A stretch of 64,000 nucleotides of DNA from Linyphia triangularis (taxonomy: Eukaryota; Arthropoda; Arachnida; Araneae; Linyphiidae): assembly GCA_963978545.1 (NCBI GenBank), contig OZ021732.1, forward strand, positions 27,992,123-28,056,122, in the 5' to 3' direction. Shown piece by piece: positions 10,466 to 23,134 of this stretch. Both the position numbers and the translations under genes were made by a program. Under the pieces are notes generated by a model that did not search any database, was not told the DNA's origin, and worked only from the letters and a program-made list of their open reading frames with translations. Each line of letters opens with the position of its first letter. Positions within the stretch are counted from its first letter, which is position 1.

Positions 10466-12292
10466 TTTCCATTAGGAATTCGGGTTTGACGTCTTCCTCC
10501 AAGTTCAGTGTTCCCTGGGTAAGAATTGCGTAAGAATTTGATTTCTTCACTTTTTTTCATAGTAGATTTCTTATATCTTCTTATTTGAGGAACGATGACT
10601 ATTTCAAGGAGCCGACTATCAACGTGACATGAATTTTTTTTCACCATAAAAAATAAAATAAGTTTTTTGATAATGTGATATTAACAGATAGTTTCATGTT
10701 ATATTTTGATTCCTCTGATGAGATTATGCAATTTTTTATTCGTTTGTTATTCTAATCAGTTACTAATCTTCTATCTATAGGAAAATAAGTTCAGTGTACG
10801 GGCCTTAGTTCCTTTAAAGCATCCATTCTCCGTTAATGTAATTTTAGTAAATTTTCTATAGTAATGCATAAATTTCTATTCTGTCTTTTTAGACCTTTCT
10901 TTTTTAAATTATTAGTATGATTGCATTACAGTTTGAAGGAAAATCAGGTCTTGGTCTCACATTTCATGATCATTTCCTCAAAATAGTTTTGATATGTTTC
11001 TAATTCAAAGTGCTAAATATTGTAACACAAATGTCTAATTTTGGATGAAATATAATCTGTATTGTTGTTTTTGATGAATTTTTCTTTTACATGTTAACTA
11101 CCAATCACGAGAAAACAGACTAGTATCAAAATAGGATTTGTGAGGAAGTTGTAAAAATTTTGTTGAACTTTTTATAGGAAATTGTTAAATTTTTTTGCAG
11201 GAAAATTTACAAAACTTAAACGCAAATTTTAATAAGTGTCCATAGAAGCTAACTTCTACCGTAAAAATATTCACCAAAATCACAAATAAAACTATTTTTA
11301 GGAATAGTTAAAGATTAATGCAAGGTTTTGTACTGTATTCGAAGAAATGCTTTCAGCGTTGGAAATACGTCCCCTTGACGTTTTTAGCGCATATTTAAAT
11401 TTTTGCCAGACAAATGTCTTTTCTACCTTATACATAAAGCTAAAAAATATTTACTCACGTATCGAGTGAGATTTGTTGATTAACCTTTCCCGTGGATGTC
11501 TGTGTTAGGTTGGTTTCTAAGGTGGTCGGTTTTTATTTTGATGAGGTAAGTTTACCTTTTTTTGTACAATTGTTGAATTGGAAAAAATGTAACACACTGT
11601 CGAATTTTTTAGGTCTTTCTATTCCCTTTAATGAAATATGATGTTTTTTTTCCTTCTTCTTCTTTCTTTTTTTGTTTTTTTTTCAAATCGTTTATGGTTC
11701 ATTGGAATTTTCCCCATTTACCATTTGGGTATCTTACGGCCAAGCCAAATAGTGTTTTTTATGTTGTCCTGTAATGGAAATTCCAGACAAACATTCATGT
11801 GGTTGAAAATGAGTAAAATCGTGTGATATTGAACATGAACATGGCGACCTTATTTCAACCTTAATTTAGTTTTGCTCTAATTTCTATATATTTTTAATCA
11901 GGACTTTGAACTTAAATAAAACAATGATCTTCGTTTAAAGTTAATACAATGAAGTTAAATAAAATAAATGGTGATTAAAACAGAATGGTGATAGCCTAGC
12001 TAATCTCCAGTTATTAGCTGCTCAAGATCTGATATCCGATTAACTTTATTAGTGTTTAATTTCAACTCAAAGTCCGATTCCCTGTAAAAAAAATCAGAAA
12101 TTTTCAACTTTTTATGATACCCATCATGACTAAAAATAAATAGCAAAATAATCGAATTTCATTTCGCTAAAACCTGGCAGTGGTACGGTAGTATTCGGTA
12201 GGGAATATATCTCCTCATACCCTAAATAGATCCATTCATTCCGTAACGATCACCTCAAACATCTGAAGGTGGTCTGTTAAAAGAAGTTATTA
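10466..12292. other. non-coding DNA
   Basis: No gene recognised. A GGTAAG donor-like site follows at about 10517 in the same GC-elevated island. The open frame at 11638-11826 is dominated by F/S/L from a T-rich tract and is not convincing. Confidence 0.45.
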
Positions 12293-12463
12293 ATGGCTAA
12301 GGAATCCGCAATAAAAGCAGAAAGAGACCGGAGCGTAACGCATTCAAACAATTGGGCGTTCCAGCAGTGCTTCGAGGGTGCCGGAAGTCACATGAAGACC
12401 ACCTTAAGTAAACAGGACGCCTGTTTTGTGGGACGTCGTTCAAGAAAAACAGTCTCGATCTGA
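12293..12463 (+). CDS. candidate small ORF, 56 codons
   Basis: An ATG-initiated frame of 56 codons lies in the middle of a GC-elevated (about 50%) non-repetitive island at about 12180-12640. The predicted peptide is balanced in composition, begins MAKESAIKAERDRS and ends in a basic GRRSRKTVSI tail. I recognise no family. An acceptor-like TTTTCTTTCAG lies downstream at about 12584-12594, so the island could also be a spliced non-coding transcript. Length alone is not significant; the local composition is what makes it worth recording. Confidence 0.2.
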   Translation: MAKESAIKAERDRSVTHSNNWAFQQCFEGAGSHMKTTLSKQDACFVGRRSRKTVSI

Positions 12464-14751
12464 CCATGATAATCCAGTGGGAGTTTTTAATGTGTCAAAA
12501 GATAGCACACCCTGAAACGTGTCGTAAATTGTTCTATTACCAGATATCAATCTTCGACGAAACTTCTGAAAGAAAGTGATTATTTTCTTTCAGGCGAAGG
12601 TGCAGTTGCGGTTCCCCGAGATAAGGGTTTCACAAAATGTGCTATTTAAGTGCAAATAAGGCTGGAATGGCGTTATCTGATTGAGCTTGTAAAATTATAC
12701 CTGTATTTGTGATCGTATTGAAGATAAAGCTCAGAAATGTATACGAAAGTTTGAGAGACTTTAGAGAAATTTTCTTACTTAAAATTTGCAGTCATTTTTA
12801 AATGAATGTTCATGAACGTTACTTTAAAATATTTTAGTGAAAATTGTATATTGATTGTACAGAAAAAAATCAGTATAGTTATCTTAGGTATTATATAATT
12901 AAAATATTAAGCAGATCTTTTAGCATAAAAATAGTACATTCGAATAAATAATAATAATAATAATAATTATTGTTTTTTTTATTTATCCTAATACACTGCA
13001 GGAGAGTTATGGTCTTCGTAATACATCAATTATAGTGAATAAAACTTTAACTATAAGTTTTGTAGATATTTTAAAAATATGAATGCATATATTATCGAGG
13101 ATAATGCTTATTACCGTTACTTTGATAAATAACTCAAAGGGAACTAAATTTTTCGAAAGGTTTTCTCGAGAAATTTTTAACGCATTGTTTGTAACATTTT
13201 AGTGAGTTAATGATCATGGATAATTGCCACACATCCGCATAATATGCAAGTAGCCACATAGAAAAAAACTTCAACCAGAAAATAACAAAATATGCAAAGA
13301 ACAAAATAGTTCAACTTAGTTGGTAATTAAGTCTTAAGAACTTTCAATCATATGTTAAGTTTTGTGTATTATGCAACACTTATAAATTTTTTTAATACTC
13401 AGTATTTGTGGAAGTTGTTCCTTTTCAACGTTTCCCACTTTTTGTTCCTTTTTTTAATAAATATTATCAAGGCATTTTGTGTGATGTTAATCTATCACAG
13501 AATGATGAAGAAAAAAAAATGTGTGCTAAAAAATTAAATATATTATCACAATAGTAAAAAATTGGAAATTTGTAAACGAATTTTTACCATGTCAATAAAA
13601 ATATTTATATTTTTACCTTTTGATGTGATAACATAAGTTATCAACTACTTTTTAGTGAATGAACTAAAGGTTCCAATGTGTGTATAGAGTTTTGTCAAAA
13701 TTATGGGTTATCGAGTAAATCTAGACCTTTTTTTGTTTTTAAAGTACGTGTTCCGCAGTGTAAAAACCCCAATAATTAATAATTTACTTGAAATATTTTC
13801 ATGAACTTAGTCCATTCACTAGATATTGTTGTAAGCATGGCATATAAAATATTTTATTCAGTTATATCAACAACTTTTATTGTTATAAACTTTTGAATAA
13901 AAAGAAATTACAGAAAAATATTATTTGTGAAAATCGTATTTACTACTGTTTTCCGGATTATATGAGAGATGAGTGAGTGCTCTCTTTCCCCAAATAAAGA
14001 AAAAAAAAATCTTTTAAATGTAATCAAACATAATAACTCAAACATATAAATAAAAGAACTAAATTCATAAAATCTGAATTTAAAATTAAAACGCTAAACC
14101 TTTAAACAAATAAAATGTTGTTTCTTCGATTAAATATTTTTGCGAGAGTGTACAGTGATTGAATATTTTAAATTACAATTATAAAACTTCCATAGAGTAT
14201 AATTATACTGTATGGTATTTTATAGTTTCTAACTCATAAATTTTTATCGGCATGCCCCTTATAAATTTGTATCTTCATTATCCCTATAAAACTCACTTTC
14301 TTAAATAATAAAAAATTGCCATCGTAAATAGAAAAAAAGAATAACATATAATTAATACTCTGCATTCGTGTTTACTTAGTTAGATTTACACAAAAATTTT
14401 GCGTAGATAATTCTCAAAATAAATTGATTTCAGAATTTTTGCTTCTAAATAAACGGGCACTGCATGATACAAGGAAAGAAGAGTAAAACTTTTCTGATTA
14501 ATCTAGTTCAGAAAGAATGATTGCACAACACTTGATCACATTACAAGGAGATATAAAGCTTATTGTGATCTTCATTTTCAGGAAATTTATCTTATCATTC
14601 GAAACATCATAGGTAAAAAGTGACAAGAGGTTTCAAATTACATTAATACAAGAACTGTCCGGAAAGTGTAACAAACACTGAAAAAAATAAAGTAAAATAA
14701 GAGCCACACCCAAATGAAGTGGCATCCAACGATTCTCTTAACAATCTGATG
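12464..14751. other. AT-rich non-coding DNA
   Basis: No gene recognised beyond the tail of the GC-elevated island to about 12640. An (AAT)n microsatellite lies at about 12944-12967. Confidence 0.5.
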
Positions 14752-14970
14752 TTATTTTTCTTCCCGAATTTTCAACACTGCAGCTACAGAATTGATTAAT
14801 GGCCTTACTGCGCCTTGAATTGTCAATATTTCGTGTTTACGCCCTGTTTTGCCGATGGTTTCAAATATCAAATCAGGACATCGTTGAGAAACTTGTAAAC
14901 CAGCGAATATCAAAACACACTTGGAATTCGTTACAATTTGTAAGGTATGAGGATTGATTGCGAGTTTTTG
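14752..14970 (-). CDS. candidate terminal coding exon, unassigned
   Basis: On the minus strand a frame stays open for 72 codons between a stop at 14971-14973 and TAA at 14752-14754. Its product looks protein-like rather than AT-biased: a segment CPDLIFETIGKTGRKHEI is followed by AVRPLINSVAAVLKIREEK and the stop. There is no ATG near its start, so it would have to be an internal or last exon. Weak AG acceptor candidates lie at the upstream end (for example AACAAATAG and ATTCCAAG). I cannot name the family. A processed-pseudogene or transposon remnant is the alternative. Confidence 0.3.
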   Translation of the reverse strand, partial: QKLAINPHTLQIVTNSKCVLIFAGLQVSQRCPDLIFETIGKTGRKHEILTIQGAVRPLINSVAAVLKIREEK

Positions 14971-15470
14971 CTATTTGTTAAATTTAAAGGATTGAATTGC
15001 CTATTTTACTTGTGTTTTTATTTACATGTAAATTATTTTGGCGTGGAATTGTTTTGTATCAAAGTTGGGCCTAATGTTTGGACTGTTAAATGTGCTTCAG
15101 AATCTTTTAATGGTGAAATTTCAGGATTTTTTCCATCATTCAATAAGTTATTTGAATAACTTGTTAATTTGTTGTGCTTGAAAAATGTTAGCATATGTTT
15201 CAGATGAGGGGCGTACAGCTTTAGTTGAATTGTTTACTTCGTTTTCATATCGTTGCTATTGTATAAGTAGAAGTTTTTAATTTTGCATGGTTTATTAAAA
15301 TATTGAAAATATCTTAATACCTTTGGTACATGATTAAATTAGTTTTGAAATGGTTAGATTTCCCAATTTTCTTTGTTATGTTTGATATTTCTTTATTTAA
15401 TTAAAATTTAAAACGATATGGTTGTGAATAAAACCAAGAACTTATAGAAACAGCAGTTAAGAAGAAAAAA
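14971..15470. other. AT-rich non-coding DNA
   Basis: No gene recognised. A plus-strand open frame at 14947-15159 is F/C/L-rich and is partly antisense to the candidate exon. Confidence 0.45.
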
Positions 15471-15567
15471 CTCAGGTAGGACAGGAGTATTGGCCAGTGT
15501 TGTAAACAGTCCTTCTAAAAGATTGGGACATTCTGTCTGAAACTCAACCGTCGTTCCAAAATACACG

Positions 15568-15601
<34 letters not shown>

Positions 15602-15747
15602 CATTTTGCTCTTTGTTCTTTCTTATAAATTAAATATCCCAGTATTAAAACTGGGCATCAACATTCAAAAACTTCTAGCATATTTTATCCAGAATTACAT
15701 CTATTCACATCGAGATTTGCAATTGTGGAACGATATTGATAGTCTGG
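15471..15747 (+). mobile_element. dispersed repeat family, copy 1 of 3
   Basis: This copy shares ordered blocks with copies at 33005 and 60033. They are CTCAGGTA...GTATTGGCCAG at the left end, TCGTTCCAAAATACACGAT followed by an A run (15573-15601 here), a TATTAAAACTGGGCATCAAC block, then TTTTATCCAG and CACATCGAGAT. It is the shortest and most degenerate copy, and its right end is uncertain. The expected internal module near the left end (AATGTCGG...GATTGGCCAA) is present once and decayed. No coding capacity. Probably a non-autonomous DNA element. Confidence 0.65.
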
Positions 15748-16984
15748 GAAATGTACAGATATCTAAGACAAATTAAAATTAGAGTTATGAAATGAAATAT
15801 GGCAATGCAGCTGAACATAGAAAACGTAACGTCAAAGTTAAATTGAGGAAGAAAAATTAGTTTGCAAGTTTATATAATTTGGAATTCTGCACATAACTTC
15901 AGTCAAGAAATACTATATTTCCAGTTGAGAACCGTATTCCCTATAAAAACACGAATTTTTATTTGAAGAAACGAAAAGCTAAATTCATAAAAATGTCGAA
16001 AAGATTGAAATATCCTACTATTTGACAATTAACGTAAGCAACAGTCGAAATTTTAACAGATCATAGAATTGAAACATTTGTAAGCAAAATAGAAGAAATT
16101 GAATAAAACCAATTTCGGTTTTAATTTTTTTTATTTTTTTTATTTAATTTTTGTGAGGACATACAAATAAGATTTATTTTGCCACCCACTGATAAATACT
16201 TTTTACTGGCATCGCCAATTCTGCAATTGTTCATAAAATAGATGGTAAATCTCTTACTTAGAACATCAGAATAAAAATGTATGCCGTATAATTGTTAGTT
16301 ACAAGATATAGATTGACAGTGAAAGAAATATACAGGACTGTTTCGATAAATAGCATGCTTTTTGTAGTCATATATTTTAATATTCTTCACCGAATACGAA
16401 TGATATAAATTGTAAAAAAGCCTAATTGGTGTTAAGATCGAAGACGGAATGAAAATTTTTGCAGACATATTTGTACTAACTTTCTACACAGGTACATACT
16501 TAAAAATAAATTAAACCTAATTAGAATGTTTCAAACCTAATATCATTACATTTAGTCAAGAGTTCGTCTAAACTTATTTCAGCAGAAATTGCTGAAACAG
16601 AGGCTTCAATATCAATATCATAAACTTGTGGATGGAAACTTACGTACTAGATTATTTGGATGGTCATAACAGCTTTCTATAACATTGCTATATTTAATTC
16701 TTAACATCCTGGAAGAATTTATTCAAAATATCTATGTTTGACTTCATTTTAGAAAATATTGTTATGAAATTAGTATGAAACTGAATGGCACACTTCTTAG
16801 CAAACTATTAACTATCTGAATGTTTTTATTTAAAAGATGATCAATTTAAAAACGATTTTTAAAACATGTTGACTACAAATATTTTAAACAAAAATCCATA
16901 AAAAGTCTTTGGCAGTCTAGAATTCTTATTTGTTGGGTTGCAGTGAACATTTCCCGTCCAACATTTACTTTTTTAAAATTCTAG
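15748..16984. other. AT-rich non-coding DNA
   Basis: No gene or repeat recognised. Confidence 0.5.
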
Positions 16985-17097
16985 TCTTGGGCACTAACGT
17001 CTCCCAGAAGTCCATCAATGAAGAACAGGAAGTGCAAACAGCCACAAATCACCATAACAACGAGTATCGAGCAGACTTCTTGGGATCATTTCCATAA
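16985..17097 (+). CDS. candidate terminal exon, unassigned
   Basis: A T-rich tract ending TTTTTTAAAATTCTAG (to 16984) looks like a 3' splice site. From 16987 the frame reads without interruption for 36 codons, with a hydrophilic composition (QKSINEEQEVQTATNHHNNE in part), to TAA at 17095-17097. GC-elevated sequence follows. I recognise no protein. The exon call depends entirely on the splice-site resemblance and amino-acid composition. Confidence 0.2.
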
Positions 17098-17600
17098 TGT
17101 AACACTAACAGGGCGAGGGCGGAACCCACTCGTCTGTCACAACTCGTCTGTATGACACTTTTGATCCATCGGCGGCTGAACTTTGCTGGTGGCGGGAGTG
17201 CATCAAAGAACCATCAAAATCAGGAACTAGTGTTGGTTTTTATATTGATTGCTCGATGGAGGAATAAAGGCGTGTTAACTTTGTTGGTGGTGGAATAGCT
17301 TCAGATCGAATCGTTGGGAAAGAGTTATGACACAGGAGGTTTTTTTTTTTGCGCCGATCTTTTTTTTCTTCATTGGCTCAACTGAGGTGATTTCTTTTGT
17401 CGATCTCGTTAGCAGTTGGTATCAAACATGTGCTCTGATTAGGAAACGGTTGGGAATGGGTTTTCTCCGAAGCGGTTGTGTTCAACGAATGGAATGAAGT
17501 AGAAAAGGATGCGGTTATCGGCATTATAATCAAAGTGGTATTTGATTAGTTGTGGTAGAGTCTTAAGCTTTTCAGTGATGAGAGTCTTAAGATTTTTGTG
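17098..17600. other. GC-elevated island with a short internal direct repeat
   Basis: Composition reaches about 50% G+C around 17100-17200 against about 30% in the flanks. GAACTTTGCTGGTGGCGGGA (17178-17197) is repeated in diverged form at about 17276-17295. No protein match; short frames only. Candidate lncRNA, 3' UTR or regulatory sequence. Confidence 0.3.
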
Positions 17601-19299
17601 GTAATAATTTTGTAGTGCCTCAATATAATTGTAAATAACATTAATGGGTGAAAACTAAAGCGAATATCTGTTTTGATCTGTGCGAAGAATGTTCTTTGCG
17701 CAATTTTCGATCATTTTGATAAATCTCGAGTGTTAAAATTTTACAGTTAGTGAGTTTAATATAATTGGTGTGGAATATTCGTATGGTTGACAGAGTAAAA
17801 AAATACCAAGATATAAGATATTAGGAACATATTATTGTACATTTACTGTTATAATAGGTTGATGAATGTTTCTACGAGACTGAAAAGTTCGTTGGACGTG
17901 CCCAGACAAATGCGATAGTTTATGTTAAACATTCAATTCCCATAGCTTTTTCATTGTTTCAAGCCCACTTTTACCTGGATGTACAGCTTTTATTTAACCA
18001 TAAAGTATTTGCTACAAAAATTATGTGTGAAAGTTATTTAAATTTTAATTGAGATAATTATGCAAGTTTTTTTTTATTACTCAGATTCCTTAAACATTTT
18101 TCTATTTGAACTGTGAATATTTAAAAAAATTATTATTGCAAATATATTCAACTAATTAAGAAGGCGATTTTTTATTTCAGATATTTTATTTGTATTTAAT
18201 TACTTAGTGATACATTTATTTTAGCTAAACTTTGCACAGGACAAAGGTGAGGAAAGAAAAAGTATTGCTGTGATATGTAAATCTGGGATTAAAATCATCG
18301 TGGTATCAATGCTGTGGTATACAAATCATCTTGAAAAATAATCTATGCCATCGTTTAAGTTCAGCTGATTTCTTCATCTTTTACTAGGACTATCTTATAT
18401 AAAATTTGCAAACATGAGAAACAGAATAAGACACCTCAATATGTTAAAGAAGAATTTCACACATCACCCTCCTCAAATTTCGAATACATTTCGAATATTA
18501 TAAAAGGTCATAAGTTAAATGCCAAAATAAATACAATACAGAATTTAAGCAAGTTGAAAATATACTGATGAAGGGCAATAAAGGTAAATTGGCGGCTGGT
18601 TAGTTTGTAGGTTCAAAGAACTATTTTTGTTCAAAATTTCGGTTAGTACAGAGCTGCCGTTATAAGTTAAAAAGCCCTCAATCTAAAAAAGTTGAAATAA
18701 AAATTTTGATGCTTTTGAGTTCATCTTTGAAATTACATATTTTTTTATTATTATTCTATAGATTTGTGTGAACTAAGAACTTGAGCCACTGAATGAAAGA
18801 AAAATATAACTTTTTAAGGAGCAATCAAGAAAGTGGCAAAATATACATTTAAATTTTTTAAAAAATTTATTTATGGTCTTTGAACTAATGACGGCAAAAA
18901 GGGTGTTAACACCTTTTTAGAACGATTTCAAGGCTGTTCTTTAAATGTTTAAACTGACTTTTTTTTATGTGATAAGCTGGCATCGTACTTTCCATCTTAT
19001 CAGGGATTCTCATAAAAGTTTTCTGTGGTATTGCTTGCCATTCTTCTTTCGATGTAATATCGTATCCATCAATCTACAGCTTGATTACATGGGCCATTTT
19101 GAAAGAATAATAAACTCTAAGGTATCAGACTATAATTTTAATTTTAAATAATAAGTTGTTGCCAAGAAGTTCCCATCTTGAAAGTGTTTGCATTTTTCAG
19201 ATCTTTTTAATGAAACTATTCTAAAAATGTGTAAATACCTTATGTAAGATCAGGATCTACAAATTGATATGCATTACAAACTATAACACGAGCATCCTT
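17601..19299. other. AT-rich non-coding DNA
   Basis: No gene or repeat recognised. Confidence 0.5.
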
Positions 19300-19370
19300 G
19301 CTTTACCCAGGATTAATTTGGAACCTTTTGTATGCGATGTCTGAGCTCTAATTACTCAGCCATCAGGTAG
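19300..19370 (-). mobile_element. degenerate tRNA-like / SINE head
   Basis: On the minus strand GATGGCTGAGTAATTAGAGC (19345-19364) resembles box A, and GGTTCCAAATTAATCC (19310-19325) resembles box B with a short insertion, at roughly tRNA spacing. Stems are not conserved, so it is not a working tRNA. It is most likely the head of an old SINE or a tRNA pseudogene. Confidence 0.35.
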
Positions 19371-19705
19371 GCTTTTAACCGGTGGCATTTAATAAAAACG
19401 CTGAGATAAAAATGACTCGAAGTGAAAAGAATATGTCCACCCAAGTATAAATTAATTCTTTCTGGTTTTTGGTCATCTTAAAGTAGGAATTCACCATTTA
19501 AGATAAAAAGAAATAAAAAAATTCATAAGTTAAATAAAAATCCTGGTACCAAGAACATGATTATCCTGCGGATGACCATAGGATACAAAAACCAAATGAT
19601 CACTCTGGGCATGAGCAAGGATCATCCTGAACATAAAACAAGAGGGTGCGATTACGATGAAAAAGCTCACGATCTGTTAGGTATTGTTCTGATATAAATA
19701 AATAA

Positions 19706-20243
19706 ATGAATCCGGACACGCTCTGTCGATCCTGCCCGCCTCTGCCGCTATTCCAACGTCCAGTAGCCAGCCCTCATATGCACCTCACGTGCGAAACCCA
19801 TATTTCATTGGTCCAGTATGTTCCCCCTTCGGCATCCCATTTCTAAGTGCTCCGGTCTGAGCTTTGCTAAAAAGATGTCCTTATTATTGTTATTATTTTT
19901 TATTATCTCCAGTGGCTGTCATTGAAGAAAGAGAAAGAAGAGGGGCTTGACTGCGGAGAAATAAATTGAGGCAAAAGCTGCTGGAAGAATTGTCCTCTGC
20001 AATCAGAGGGGCAGATGGGGCCACTCCATGTGAATAAATTGTCCAAAAGATATAACCTACAGGCGTGAATTCTTTGAGGTTGTTCGATCTGGATATATTT
20101 CTCATTAGGGCAAGATATAGTTCCGAAAGAGTATATACCTTTAAATGCGTTCGATTTAACGATTGAGAAGTGAGAATATTTGGGACTGTTGGCACATACA
20201 TCAGAACTCTCTCACTCTCTTTTTGATGAGGAACTCCTTCCAT
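19706..20243. other. GC-elevated island with unassigned open frames
   Basis: 19706-19846 (plus) is open from an ATG for 46 codons and is about half G+C. 19893-20243 is open on the minus strand for 116 codons. On the plus strand an acceptor-like TTATTATCTCCAG ends at about 19911. No domain is recognisable in any of these frames. They may be remnants of a mobile element adjoining the DUF4817 element at 20.56 kb, or exons of an unidentified transcript. Confidence 0.25.
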
Positions 20244-20561
20244 AAAAAATTATCGTTTACCATAAAGTAGCAATCATGAAAGGACTTTATCTAAACAATG
20301 TATCAATGTAACAGTTTTGGGCAATTAGTCATGTAGTCCATGTTACAAAACGGCTCGTAATATATCAAACCTAAAATTTGTAATAATATTGAAGATACAA
20401 ATTTCCTCATGTGCCTTTAAATGAAATTACTTACCTACAAATATTAAAATTGAAATTAAAAATTTGGTTATGATAAGGTTTATTTTGACTATGATTAGAC
20501 CTATAAATACTGAGCATAGTTATCAACAAAAGGGTGAGTTTAAAATCACCCATATCAATAT

Positions 20562-21259
20562 GTACGTGCCCATAAAAATACCAGTTTAAGAATTTATATT
20601 AAGTAAGCTATCACAGAGATAAATGAAAAAGTTGGCTTTTATTTTTAGCAGCAGACAAACTTCAGGTGTTGCAACAAATGTTCGAAATGGCGTCTTCTTT
20701 CGCGAGTACAAAAGCGTGTTCGATTTACCAGATATTATGAAACTCTGCAGAGCATGGCAGTATTGCTGTTAGAAAAGGATATCAAATGTTCGCTCAGAAA
20801 TCGTATGTGGAATATTCGGTGAACGCAAAAACTTTGTTTCAACTTCTCTCAGTTTTTCAACGTCTAATATGAACGCCCCATCGGCTCTCTTCTTAACAGG
20901 TATCGATCCAATTTTCCAGAAACGGTAAACTAATTCTGCCACAATTGAATTATTGGGTGCTGCTGCATCTGGATATTTCTTGGTAAATTTTTCAGTGACG
21001 TCAGACCATGAATTTCGATCCAACTAACACTCCAACATGAACATTCGTTGTTCCTGTTAAAACACCATGCGGCCGCGCAGCCTTGAAAAACAAACGCTTT
21101 ACACATGAAGTCTCTGACCACGAGATCACTGATACCGATTGAAATATATTCGAAACAATCTACACTATTATCTACTGGGAGGAAATCTAAATTCAACGCA
21201 TTTCCACTGAATTATGGTCTATTCAAATGTGATGTGAGCGACTTTAATATCGCCCTGTA
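20562..21259 (-). mobile_element. internally deleted mariner-like (DUF4817-type) element
   Basis: Read on the minus strand, the element starts at TACAGGGCGATATTAAAG (complement of 21242-21259). It carries the N-terminal DNA-binding part of the gene and then its C-terminal end, and finishes at a degenerate TATTTTTATGGGCACGTA (complement of 20562-20579). TACAGGG termini with TA insertion are typical of arthropod mariner-type elements that encode a DUF4817 helix-turn-helix. The catalytic core of the transposase is missing, so this is a non-autonomous deletion derivative. The exact ends are inferred. Confidence 0.55.
20645..21055 (-). pseudogene. truncated DUF4817-type transposase gene
   Basis: The minus-strand translation starts QEQRMFMLEC, hits an in-frame TAG at 21024-21026, and continues RNSWSDVTEKFTKKYPDAAA, then a FWKIGSIPVKKR segment and a LREVETKFLRSP segment. 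This matches the helix-turn-helix found at the N-terminus of DUF4817 mobile-element proteins in arthropods, which binds the element ends. After about 75 residues the catalytic DDE region is absent. In another frame the sequence resumes with a short Cys/Arg-rich stretch ending HFEHLL and a stop at 20645-20647, which matches the usual end of this family. The gene therefore has a nonsense codon, a frameshift and a deletion of several hundred codons. Confidence in the family is good; in the exact limits, moderate. Confidence 0.75.
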
Positions 21260-23134
21260 CAAATATAGTTACAGGTACATAAAACTACAGCCCATTTAGT
21301 GATCCCCTTGTTTGGTGGTATCTCGGCTGGTTCCTACTGAGCATAATGGCAAATTAAGCCATGGAGATAGGAAGTGGGGAGACGAGTAATCATCCCATTT
21401 TCACCATTCTCTAGACCTAATGTAATATCGTACATTAGGTAGAAGATAACGATAAGTATAAAAAAAGGAAATGAAATATAAATAAAATATAAAGACAGGA
21501 AACAGTAAACTGTTAATATTTAAATTTAAATATTTATTTTTAAGTTGTAATATTGCACTATAAACCGGAGTAGCCTGGCCAAATTGATGATTAATTAATA
21601 TGTTGAATTGATATTTTATTAATAGGTTATCAGTCGTAACATGATAGTTTTGTGATTGGTAACGTGGTATTTTAGGACTACTTAGGAAAATATTGCGTTT
21701 AGTCTAATTGGTAGGGAAACGTTGAAAATCTGTAGTAAGTCGTTATATTATTTTATGCTTGTCTGGAAAGTAGCATACAACTTATGATAAAAGGAAACAT
21801 AACGAAAGTAAATGAGGTGTTTGATCATCATAGTTTCGATTTATATGAAATTAAGTTTTAGAAGCATTTATTATTCATTGTGTGGCTCAAACGTATTTTT
21901 TAAAAATTTTTCTTGAATCGTTATAGAATAAGTTTTAATAAATACAGGGTCACCACAGTAAAACTGGAGCTGTTTGGAGCAATCTGGAGCCTGTGCAAAT
22001 TAATAAGGATCTTTACAAAACTTTATTCATACTACTGGGATCATGTAAAAATAATATTTAAACATAAAAGTAATTGATTAATTAAATTAAAATCCATAGT
22101 CTCAATATTATATGTATTAAATTTTAGGGAGATTATTTTAATTAAAATGGGCTCTTGATGGCTTTAAATAAACGCAGTTTTATTATGACTATTCTGTATA
22201 TCTGCATTGAGATTAAAAAAAAATATATAATGATGAATCAAGTTTGACTTTTTCACTCTTTTAAAATTGCATGAGCCTATTATCCCCCCCCCCCCCCTAC
22301 CACAGGACATTTTCATTCAGACCTCGATTTTTTTAAATGTAAATAGAATTTGTAAATTAAATTAGAACAAAAATTATACATCAATTTTCTGTTCAAATTA
22401 AAAGTTTAAAGCCTGCATTAAATTTCTTTTTTTTCTCTTAACTGTGTAATTTTTTTTAATCATTTTGTGTTTAATTTTCAAGGGCCAGAGGGTGCTATTT
22501 TATCCCCTGTGCAAAACCCCTGTATTTGCAAATTATGCAAGATATGTTGAATTTACAGATATTTAATGCAACAAGGTGAGTAAAATAGTTGTATAAATGT
22601 TATCACTTTAAATTATAGAAATAATAATTGTTATTTTAAAAATCATAATTTAGAAAAAAATAAAATATTTTAAGTATAAACTCCTTTTAATCCAATATGC
22701 AAGAAAATTGACAAAAACACACAGATGAAAGTTACAGTTAATGGGGATTTTGTTGATGATCTTAGTTATTAATTGCTATGTTTAGCCAGTTTGTTTTCTT
22801 GACAAATTACTATACACGGGCGTTAGGTATCAATTAGAAAATAAAGCAAAAGTAGTTAATGTAAAACTAATTTGCTTCGCGCCATTTCTAAACAGAGTCA
22901 CGTAATGCCTCATAAATTAAAGCTTAACTACTCTTCTTTTACTTTCGTATAAAATTTGTTTGTATTTTAATTTTGAGAAAGCAAAATTAATAGTAAAGAA
23001 ACGAGATTAAAAAATTAAATGTAATTTCTTCAATAATCATATATTTAAATAAAAAAAAAAAATTGCCAAGAAACTATTTTCTTATTAGTCAATCATAATT
23101 GGGAAGAAAACTTTGCTTGAGCATTTTATATGAA
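21260..23134. other. AT-rich non-coding DNA with a poly(C) tract
   Basis: No gene recognised. 21300-21420 is slightly GC-elevated. A TACAGGGTCACCACAG stretch at about 21944 looks like a mariner-type terminus without a partner. A 14-nt C run lies at 22284-22297. Confidence 0.45.

Noticed and set aside
21944..21960. Left end of another mariner-type element (TACAGGGTCACCACAG)
   Set aside because: No partner terminus found within several kilobases in the complementary orientation.
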